8,188 bases of DNA, taken from the NCBI GenBank assembly GCA_025937115.1, contig JAICSB010000128.1:1-8188 (forward strand), written 5' to 3'. Of the stretch, positions 1-4,892 are shown one piece after another; positions within the stretch are counted from its first letter, which is position 1, and each line of letters starts with the position of its first letter. The position numbers and the translations under genes were made by a program. Origin of the DNA: Pseudonocardiaceae bacterium (GTDB taxonomy: Bacteria > Actinomycetota > Actinomycetes > Mycobacteriales > Pseudonocardiaceae). The notes beneath the pieces are model-generated. The model ran no database searches. It was not told where the DNA came from and was given only the letters and a program-made list of their open reading frames with translations.

Positions 1-67
1 AGTCGGCCAGCTCCGTGATGCTTTCGGCGAAACCACCGCTGTAGCTCAGAACCGTCCCGATGCGCAC
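1..67 (-). CDS. LLM-class F420-dependent oxidoreductase, N-terminal fragment
   Basis: Only the first 22 codons are in the window; the gene runs off the left edge. Read from a GTG at 67, the peptide is MRIGTVLSYSGGFAESITEL followed by AD. This matches, from memory, the opening beta strand of actinobacterial luciferase-like (LLM) F420-dependent oxidoreductases, which typically begin MRIGT-LSYSGGF. Such enzymes are cytoplasmic TIM-barrel proteins that use F420 to reduce or oxidise small molecules; the substrate cannot be guessed here. A purine-rich ribosome site (GAGGAGGAG, complement of 72-80) lies about 4 bases before the GTG and supports this start. The gene diverges from the rhodanese gene, leaving a 90-bp shared spacer. 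The family call rests on the N-terminus only. Confidence 0.72.
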   Translation of the reverse strand, partial: MRIGTVLSYSGGFAESITELAD

Positions 68-85
68 CGTGCTCCTCCTCGCTCA

Positions 86-114
86 AAGATAAGCAGCCTG
101 CCAGGTGCGGGTAA
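86..114 (-). promoter_or_regulatory. Candidate promoter for the LLM oxidoreductase gene
   Basis: On the minus strand a TTACCC (complement of 109-114) is followed after exactly 17 bases by TATCTT (complement of 86-91). The second box fits the actinobacterial TANNNT -10 pattern; the first is a weak -35. Transcription would start near 79, leaving a very short leader that starts at the ribosome site. The close fit between the two is the main doubt. No convincing promoter for the divergent rhodanese gene was seen in the same spacer. Confidence 0.3.
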
Positions 115-157
115 CGTCGGCGTACCGCTGGAGACGGTGCCGAGGAGGAATTTCACT

Positions 158-508
158 GTGAGCTCTTCAGACCAGATCACCACCGAGCCCATCACCCTCG
201 ACGAGGCGCGCGAGCTGATCGCGTCGGGTGCCGCTGTGCTGGTGGACGTCCGCGAGCAGCACGAATGGGACGCTGGCCACGCCCCGGAGGCCGTGCACAT
301 GCCGATCGGCGAACTCGATGCCGCCGCGTTGCCCCCCGATGTGCAGATCCTTACCACTTGCCGTTCCGGAGGTCGGGGAGCGCGAGCGGCCGTGGCGTTG
401 CGTGCGGCGGGATTGGCAGCGCGGGACCTGACCGGCGGGATGCGCGGTTGGCGGGACGCCGAGCTGCCGCTGGAGTCGTCCGACGGCGGACCAGGCGAGG
501 TGCGCTGA
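158..508 (+). CDS. Single-domain rhodanese-like sulfurtransferase
   Basis: A 116-residue protein made of one rhodanese domain. Visible marks are the substrate-side motif DVRE at residues 30-33, the H-x-P-E-A-V-H-M-P-I stretch at 41-50, and the active-site loop TTCRSGGRGARA, whose catalytic cysteine is residue 68. The near C-terminal GGMRGW motif is also typical. Rhodaneses carry sulfur as a cysteine persulfide (thiosulfate or another thiol donor to cyanide or thiol acceptors) in the cytoplasm. The length fits stand-alone GlpE/PspE-like forms. The GTG at 158 is chosen over an in-frame GTG at 137 because AGGAGGAA (143-150) sits 7 bases before it and the earlier start would lie ahead of that site. 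The gene converges on the DUF309 gene. The domain is certain; the physiological donor and acceptor are not. Confidence 0.93.
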   Translation: MSSSDQITTEPITLDEARELIASGAAVLVDVREQHEWDAGHAPEAVHMPIGELDAAALPPDVQILTTCRSGGRGARAAVALRAAGLAARDLTGGMRGWRDAELPLESSDGGPGEVR

Positions 509-513
509 CGCGC

Positions 514-987
514 TCACGAGCGCAGCCGCAGCCGCAGGCTGTCGGCTGCGCAGCTGCCCTCACGCTCGATCCGGGCGGCGAGGGAACGGGCGTGGCCGGC
601 GAGGCCGGCGACGTCCAATCCGTGCGGCGACTCGCCAGCGTAGGGATCTATCCGGTCTGCGCCGCGGCGCAACAACGCCACCGCGCCCTTCGGGTTGCCC
701 CGCTGCACGTGGGTCAGGCCGACCGCGAGCTGGGCCAGTCCCTGCCACAGCTCGCGATGCTCTCCCGAAGTCGCCTTCCAAACTGCCTCGAATATCTCGT
801 GCGCGTGAAAGGGGCAGCCATCGTCGATCAGCCGCTGGGCTTGCTCGACTGCGTCTTCCGGGCTGAGCACGACATCCTCAGGAACCCGCTCAACCCCTCG
901 CGCACCGTGCGGCAGCGGGCGGCCAAGGCCGTCTCGGGGACGGGTGTTGCGGGCCCGCCCGCTAGGATCCCGATCTCGGCTGTCCAT
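514..987 (-). CDS. DUF309 domain protein
   Basis: A 157-residue protein with the DUF309 pattern: FHAHEIFEAVWK (residues 60-71), then LWQGLAQLAVGLTHVQRGN (81-98) and the AVALLRRGADRI helix. It is an all-helical domain with conserved His, Glu and Trp residues; its biochemical role is unknown in the family. The N-terminal arginine-rich stretch (MDSRDRDPSGRARNTRPRDG) is, from memory, common to actinobacterial members, which favours the ATG at 987 over an in-frame GTG at 1011. Neither start has a good ribosome site (GCAGGG sits directly against the ATG). The stop is 5 bp from the convergent rhodanese stop. The C-terminus is basic (residues RLRLRS) and overlaps a GC-rich hairpin. No membrane segment or signal peptide is seen. 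Confidence 0.85.
   Translation of the reverse strand: MDSRDRDPSGRARNTRPRDGLGRPLPHGARGVERVPEDVVLSPEDAVEQAQRLIDDGCPFHAHEIFEAVWKATSGEHRELWQGLAQLAVGLTHVQRGNPKGAVALLRRGADRIDPYAGESPHGLDVAGLAGHARSLAARIEREGSCAADSLRLRLRS
520..551. terminator. GC-rich hairpin at the rhodanese/DUF309 junction
   Basis: GCGCAGCC (520-527) pairs perfectly with GGCTGCGC (544-551). Inside, GCAGCC can pair in turn with GGCTGT-type bases. The hairpin begins 11 bases after the rhodanese stop but lies wholly in the last codons of the convergent DUF309 gene. There is no T-tract, which is common for actinobacterial terminators. It could end rhodanese transcription, or simply reflect the repeated Arg/Ala/Ser codons of the DUF309 tail. 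Confidence 0.35.
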
Positions 988-1046
988 CCCTGCATACTGG
1001 CAGGCTGACACCGCCGTACGGTTGCCAAATAGCGCTGCGGGCGGGG

Positions 1047-1063
1047 CCGAATCCGCTATTCGG
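1047..1063. promoter_or_regulatory. Inverted repeat in the DUF309/ligase divergent spacer
   Basis: CCGAAT (1047-1052) and ATTCGG (1058-1063) are perfect inverted 6-bp arms separated by 5 bp. They lie in the 125-bp spacer between the divergent DUF309 (start 987, minus) and MshC-like (start 1113, plus) genes. Size and position fit a dimeric repressor or activator site controlling one or both genes. A shorter palindrome, CCGTACGG, lies at 1014-1021. No convincing -10/-35 pair could be fixed in this spacer, so the operator call is inference. Confidence 0.3.
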
Positions 1064-1112
1064 TTCCTGATGGCACTTCGGGGAACGCGCCCGAGGCAGG
1101 CAGGATGGATAC

Positions 1113-2240
1113 ATGGACCACCACGGCCGCCGCGAGTACACCGACCAGATCCGGCTGGGCGGCGCCGCGCTGCCCGTCATCAGCCCGGCCCGGCTCTACG
1201 TCTGCGGGATCACTCCTTACGACGTGACCCATCTCGGGCACGCCAGCACGTTCGTCTGGGCTGATGTGGCCGCTGCCGTGCTTCGCCTGGCCGGCGCGGA
1301 GACCGTAACGTGCCGCAATGTCACCGACGTCGATGATGTACTGACCCGTGCCGCCGTGCAGCGCGGTCGGCACTACGACGAGTTCGCGCTGGAGCAGGAG
1401 TACTTGTTCGGCAGGGATATGGCCGCCTTGCGGGTGCGCCGGCCGGAACACGAACCGCGTGCGCGCCACCACGTCGGGCGCGTCGTGCAACTGGCCTCGG
1501 CGCTGCTCAGCACTGGCCACGCCTATCACCGCGACGGTGCGGTCTACTTCCGGGGCGCTGACGTCCCGACCAAGACCGGGCTGACCCTGGAGCGCGCCAC
1601 CGAGCTCGCGACCGAGTTCGGTGATCGGCTCGGAGATCTGAGCCGGGACGATCCCTTCGACGTCCCGGTATGGCGGCCGTCAGCCGACGACCAGCCTGGC
1701 TGGCCCAGCCCGTGGGGTCGCGGCCGCCCCGGCTGGCACGCGGAGTGTGCCGCCATCGCGCTGGGCACGCTCGGCCCGGCGGTGGACATCCTGGCCGGCG
1801 GTGCCGACCTGAGCTTCCCGCACCACGCATATCAGGCCGCCATGGTCGAGGCAGCCACCGGCGTCGGGCCCTTCGCGCGAGGCGAGTTTCCGGTCGGCAC
1901 CGTCACCATCAATGGGGCGAAGATGGCAAAGTCGGCGGGCAACCTGGTGCTGGTCTCAGATCTGCTCGGCCACCATCCCGCTGCGTCGGTGCGGCTGCTG
2001 CTGCTCAACCGGCCATGGCAGCAGACCTGGGACTTCCGTCCCAGTGACATTGCTGCCCAGACGAACCAGCTTGATCGGCTGTACTCAGCGGCTGGCACGG
2101 CACGCAGCTCGCAAGCAGCAGCGGCCGCCGTCACTGCTGCCCTGGTGAATGACCTCGACGTCCCCGCCGCACTCGCTATCGGCGAGGAGTCCGGTGGTGA
2201 CGCCGCGCGGCTGGTGCTGCGCACCCTCGCCCTGGACTGA
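1113..2240 (+). CDS. Divergent MshC-family cysteine ligase (CysRS-like)
   Basis: A 375-residue class I synthetase-fold enzyme. Visible marks are the zinc-side CGITPYD (31-37), the HIGH-type box HLGH (40-43), DMAALRV (102-108), GRPGWHAECAAIAL (204-217), FPHH (235-238) and the signature loop KMAKS (270-274) followed by GNLVLVS. GNLVLVS and the loss of the second Glu of the CysRS HHENE motif point to MshC, which joins cysteine (via cysteinyl-AMP) to glucosaminyl-inositol in mycothiol synthesis, rather than to tRNA-charging CysRS. There is no tRNA anticodon-binding domain. Known MshC is about 412 residues. This one is about 12 residues short at the N-terminus, lacking the SW-x-x-P-x-VP-x-LPG opening, and is trimmed at the C-terminus. 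KMAKS replaces KMSKS. The ATG at 1113 is forced: an in-frame TGA lies at 1068 with no other start codon between. A purine-rich AGGCAGGCAGG (about 1093-1104) precedes it. It is co-transcribed with the next gene. It is probably a paralogue with an unknown acceptor; true MshC remains possible. Confidence 0.8.
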   Translation: MDHHGRREYTDQIRLGGAALPVISPARLYVCGITPYDVTHLGHASTFVWADVAAAVLRLAGAETVTCRNVTDVDDVLTRAAVQRGRHYDEFALEQEYLFGRDMAALRVRRPEHEPRARHHVGRVVQLASALLSTGHAYHRDGAVYFRGADVPTKTGLTLERATELATEFGDRLGDLSRDDPFDVPVWRPSADDQPGWPSPWGRGRPGWHAECAAIALGTLGPAVDILAGGADLSFPHHAYQAAMVEAATGVGPFARGEFPVGTVTINGAKMAKSAGNLVLVSDLLGHHPAASVRLLLLNRPWQQTWDFRPSDIAAQTNQLDRLYSAAGTARSSQAAAAAVTAALVNDLDVPAALAIGEESGGDAARLVLRTLALD

Positions 2241-2242
2241 CC

Positions 2243-2722
2243 ATGACACGCACCCTCATTCTGCTCCGGCACGCGAAGTCGGCCTGGCCGGAGGACACTC
2301 CCGACGCTGCCCGACCACTGGCCGCCCGCGGACTCCGCGACGCCCCAGCCGTCGGTCGCTGGCTGCGTGCGCAGGTCCCAAAGATCGATTGTGTGCTGTG
2401 CTCGCCCGCGGTCCGGGCCGCGCAAACCTGGGACCTTGCGGCCGTCCAATTGGCTGCGATGCCCCGAGTCAGCCACGACGAACGGCTTTACGGTGCGTCG
2501 GCTCACGAGCTTCTGACGGTTACCCAGGAACTACCGCGCGGTGCATCGACGGCAGTGTTGGTGGGCCACAATCCTGGGCTGGAGGACTTCCTGGCCCTGT
2601 TGACCGGGGTGGACGAGGTGCTCAAGACGTCCGCCATCGTCGTCACCACCACACCGCTTAGCTGGGAACAATCCCGCCCCGGTTCGTGGACCATGGCGGC
2701 ATTGGTGACCCCGCGCGGTTGA
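2243..2722 (+). CDS. SixA-type histidine phosphatase
   Basis: A 159-residue protein of histidine-phosphatase branch SixA. It starts with the catalytic LILLRHAKS motif (phospho-accepting His10, Arg9) and carries RPLAARG (24-30), SPAVRAAQT (54-62, phosphate-binding Arg58) and the second catalytic His in VGHNPGLE (His109). Length matches SixA (about 160 residues). SixA in E. coli removes phosphate from histidine phosphocarrier or phosphotransfer proteins; actinobacterial members have no firmly known target and may act on small phosphate esters. The ATG lies 2 bp after the stop of the MshC-like gene, with no clear ribosome site of its own, so translation is probably coupled. No signal peptide: it is cytoplasmic. 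The 79 bp after it hold no clear terminator. Confidence 0.9.
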   Translation: MTRTLILLRHAKSAWPEDTPDAARPLAARGLRDAPAVGRWLRAQVPKIDCVLCSPAVRAAQTWDLAAVQLAAMPRVSHDERLYGASAHELLTVTQELPRGASTAVLVGHNPGLEDFLALLTGVDEVLKTSAIVVTTTPLSWEQSRPGSWTMAALVTPRG

Positions 2723-2801
2723 CGAGCTCGCTGCGATCCGGCCTGCGGAACCGTACGCTCGCGATCAGCAGGTTGCGTCGAGGTGGGAGGCGAGCGAATA
2801 G

Positions 2802-3509
2802 ATGGCCACCGTGAGTAACGGGAAGGTAGCGGCGCGCGAAGCACGGATCGCGGCCCGCCCGCCAGAGATGATGTTCACACCGCTGTCCGAGCAACTCGCC
2901 AATATCCGGCGCTGGAACGAAGAGCGACAATGGGGCTTGACCGCCGGTGATCTCCACTCGGTCGACCTCACGCCGCGAGCTGGAAACGATCGTCTCGTCG
3001 TTGATCTCATCGCGGTCTATCTGCGCGATAGCGCGGAAATGGACGACGTCCAACGCACCTGTCATGAGCTGTGGACGGTGGCCGCCGCGCAGCAGCCGCA
3101 CAGCTGGTCCTGGGATTGGTACAGTGACCGGTGGGAACAGCGCCGCAAGCCGGTACAATTGATCGCCGGCCTTGCTCACCGGCCCGGCATCCGCCGGGTA
3201 ACCGTCGACCTCGCGGCTCACTTCGAGCCAGGCCGCTACGTTCGACCGAGCGCGCTGCGCAGCCTCGACTCGGCGCACGCCGAAGTTCTCGCCGCCGCCG
3301 CACATTTTCCGCGATGGATCCGGGCGATGGACGGCAAGAATGTGCCCTACACCTGGCTATCGGGCTATGAGTTGCTGATCCGTGGACGCCCAGCCCCGTG
3401 GCGGCTGCCCGCACTGAGCTGGAGCAACTTTCGCCACACGGTGAGCCTCACCGCTGGGTGGGCGAACCACTCGTATAGCGGCTGGGCCTCCCCCGTCTGT
3501 ATCAGCTAA
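2802..3509 (+). CDS. Trp-rich protein of unknown function
   Basis: A 235-residue protein that I do not recognise. It contains 13 tryptophans (5.5%), including a WSWDW cluster at 102-106, and other Trp at 38, 44, 91, 111, 172, 185, 200, 207, 220 and 228. The N-terminal 20 residues are basic and helical-looking (KVAAREARIAARP). No signal peptide, membrane segment or metal-binding cluster is evident; only two cysteines occur (88 and 233). The ATG at 2802 has GGAGG at 2786-2790, an 11-base gap that is slightly long; an in-frame GTG at 2811 is a less likely alternative. Base composition and third-position GC look like the neighbours, and the frame has no breaks, so it is very probably a real gene. 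It stands 79 bp after the SixA gene in the same direction and may or may not share its transcript. Confidence 0.7.
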   Translation: MATVSNGKVAAREARIAARPPEMMFTPLSEQLANIRRWNEERQWGLTAGDLHSVDLTPRAGNDRLVVDLIAVYLRDSAEMDDVQRTCHELWTVAAAQQPHSWSWDWYSDRWEQRRKPVQLIAGLAHRPGIRRVTVDLAAHFEPGRYVRPSALRSLDSAHAEVLAAAAHFPRWIRAMDGKNVPYTWLSGYELLIRGRPAPWRLPALSWSNFRHTVSLTAGWANHSYSGWASPVCIS

Positions 3510-3532
3510 GCGTCACCCGAACGTAGCAGATT

Positions 3533-3542
3533 GTAACGTTAC
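3533..3542. promoter_or_regulatory. GTAACGTTAC palindrome, candidate operator
   Basis: A perfect 10-bp palindrome lies about 40 bp before the predicted transcription start of the beta-helix lipoprotein, just upstream of where its -35 should be. That position suits an activator, or a repressor that overlaps RNA polymerase. The half-site GTAAC is of the kind used by TetR-like regulators. No regulator gene is adjacent. Confidence 0.35.
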
Positions 3543-3568
3543 GCCCCCACACTGGTGCAACGGGGATC

Positions 3569-3574
3569 TATCCT
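3569..3574 (+). promoter_or_regulatory. Leaderless -10 box (TATCCT)
   Basis: TATCCT fits the TANNNT -10 pattern and ends 6 bases before the GTG at 3581, so transcription should start on or next to the start codon. There is no Shine-Dalgarno sequence before that GTG, as expected of a leaderless mRNA, a common class in actinobacteria. The matching -35 region (about 3546-3551, CCCACA) is weak. Confidence 0.5.
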
Positions 3575-3580
3575 GGCGCG

Positions 3581-4639
3581 GTGACAGTCCAAGGGGGTAT
3601 CCGCACACTGCCGGTCTGGTCCATGGCGTTGGGTCTAGCGCTCACCGCCGGCTGCACCGCCTCACCAGATCAAGCCCAGCAGAAGCCCCAGGGTCTCCCG
3701 GCCGACTGCACACGCACGATCACCCAATCCGACGACGTGCGCCCCGCTCTGGAGAGCGCTTCGCCTGGCAATACTTTGTGCTTCAGCGGGGATAATCTCG
3801 CCGACGCTGACCTGACGATGACCCGATCGGGAACGGCCGACTCGCCGATCAGACTTATCGCCAACGGCGCCACCGTCGAGAACGTACACGTCAGCGCCGA
3901 CCACATCGTGATTGAGGGCTTCACCGTCACCGGCGGCGATGGAATTCTGCTTGAAGGATCCGGGCTCACGGCGCAGCACAACACGATTCATGATACGCAG
4001 CGCGACGGGATCGCCTGCAAGCCGTGCACCGACTCGACCATCGCGACCAACACTGTCCAACATGTCTCCACAGCCGGTATCTACATCACCGGGCAACGCA
4101 TCACGGTGACCGGCAACACGGTGAGCGATACAGTGGCGCGCGATGATGGCGATGCCGATGGCATGCGTTTTTTCGGCACCGGCCACCGGATCACCGGTAA
4201 CACTATTCGAGACATCTCCGAACGGGGCTATCGGGCTCCCCCGCACCCGGACTGCTTCCAGACCTACGACCACAACCCGGCTACCTACGACGTCGTCATC
4301 TCGGGCAACACCTGCGAGAACGTCGACGCGCAGTGTCTGATCGCCACTGACGACCAGCCCGGCGATAATGGCGCCCCCAGCAAAGCCCTGTCGATCACGT
4401 TCGTCGACAACACCTGCGCACCCAACGGTGCTCAGGCGATCAACCTACGCCGGTGGCCCAACGTGGAGATACGCCAGAACAAGTTTTCCGGGCCCAATCT
4501 GCAGCGCGCGATATTGATCATTGATGGGTCGAGTAGCTGCACCGTCGTCGGTAACACCTCGGCTGGCAACGGACCTATCGTCGATGTGGATGGCGCGTCA
4601 CGACCAGGCTTCCGGCAGAGCGACAACAGTCCTGCCTGA
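3581..4639 (+). CDS. Secreted beta-helix lipoprotein
   Basis: A 352-residue exported lipoprotein. The N-terminus has a basic tip (Arg8), a hydrophobic stretch (about 9-24) and a lipobox LTAG-Cys25, so it should be lipid-anchored outside the membrane. From about residue 75 to 340 it shows right-handed parallel beta-helix coils, marked by Asn-Thr turns (HNTIHD, TNTVQH, GNTVSD, GNTIRD, GNTCEN, DNTCAP, GNTSAG) spaced 22-36 residues apart. This Asn ladder is typical of pectate-lyase-like and NosD-like folds. HPDCFQTYD at 222-230 sits where related polysaccharide enzymes carry H-x-D-x-x-Q surface motifs, so it may bind or cut a glycan. Nine cysteines follow the lipid site (43, 67, 146, 149, 225, 245, 252, 279, 320), which suggests disulfides. 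GTG 3581 is preferred to an in-frame ATG at 3623, which sits 8 codons before the lipobox Leu and would remove the charged part of the signal peptide. The substrate is unknown. Confidence 0.85.
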   Translation: MTVQGGIRTLPVWSMALGLALTAGCTASPDQAQQKPQGLPADCTRTITQSDDVRPALESASPGNTLCFSGDNLADADLTMTRSGTADSPIRLIANGATVENVHVSADHIVIEGFTVTGGDGILLEGSGLTAQHNTIHDTQRDGIACKPCTDSTIATNTVQHVSTAGIYITGQRITVTGNTVSDTVARDDGDADGMRFFGTGHRITGNTIRDISERGYRAPPHPDCFQTYDHNPATYDVVISGNTCENVDAQCLIATDDQPGDNGAPSKALSITFVDNTCAPNGAQAINLRRWPNVEIRQNKFSGPNLQRAILIIDGSSSCTVVGNTSAGNGPIVDVDGASRPGFRQSDNSPA

Positions 4640-4667
4640 TGGCACACGAGTCATTCGCCAGCGCTAA

Positions 4668-4820
4668 ACGAGTACGCAGCTTCTGAAGTCGTACAGGCGC
4701 CGAGCCGGGCTCTGGACTTCATGGCAAGAGTCCGACACCGGGCCAGAATCTGCCCTTACCCTCATCGAGGAGCTGCCTGCGATCGGGCCCGTACCCGGCC
4801 TCAACAAATTGGGACGATGA
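4668..4820 (+). other. Possible remnant of a decayed reading frame
   Basis: In the otherwise empty 253-bp spacer after the lipoprotein gene, one plus-strand frame stays open for 50 codons between a TAA (4665-4667) and a TGA (4818-4820) without any ATG or GTG start. It has protein-like composition (ALTLIEELPAIGPVPGLNKL then GR at its end). The tail faintly recalls the region before the LGRTL motif of some ISL3-type transposases, but this is memory-level similarity only. If real, it is a cut-off gene fragment. The rest of the spacer (4640-4667 and 4821-4838) shows nothing recognisable. Confidence 0.2.
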
Positions 4821-4838
4821 CGCGACCAGCTGAGCAAA

Positions 4839-4879
4839 CGAATGTGTCCCCTGTGTCAGCGACACAGGGGACACATTCG
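4839..4879 (-). terminator. Perfect 19-bp-stem hairpin terminator
   Basis: Bases 4839-4857 and 4861-4879 are perfectly complementary arms around a 3-base loop (AGC). On the minus strand the hairpin begins 13 bases after the TAG stop of the adaptor gene and is followed by a short TTTGCT run, so it should end the ATPase-permease-adaptor transcript. It can also act on the plus strand as a backstop for the lipoprotein gene 200 bp upstream, although no T-tract follows there. Each arm contains a tandem motif, TGTGTC-CCC-TGTGTC. Such a long perfect stem is stronger than most terminators and might be a dispersed palindromic element. Confidence 0.7.
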
Positions 4880-4892
4880 CTAATGAAGAAGT

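Noticed and set aside
137..157. Upstream GTG start for the rhodanese gene
   Set aside because: It would place the strong AGGAGGAA ribosome site inside the coding region. The GTG at 158 has ideal spacing to that site.
265..1008. Long plus-strand open frame overlapping the rhodanese and DUF309 genes
   Set aside because: It runs opposite to DUF309 and out of frame with the rhodanese. Its translation is Arg/Ala-rich with no recognisable motif, as expected from GC-rich shadow frames.
988..1011. GTG at 1011 as start of the DUF309 gene
   Set aside because: The extra eight residues do not resemble the family, while the ATG at 987 gives the expected N-terminus. Not fully excluded, because neither start has a good ribosome site.
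1113..2240. Annotation as cysteinyl-tRNA synthetase
   Set aside because: There is no anticodon-binding C-terminal domain, the length is about 375 rather than about 460 residues, GNLVLVS is MshC-like, and the fourth zinc-ligand Glu of CysRS is replaced (HHAYQ instead of HHENE).
2723..2801. Terminator or promoter between the SixA-type and Trp-rich genes
   Set aside because: Only short dyads (such as CGAGCTCG) are present, with no stem plus tail and no acceptable -35/-10 pair.
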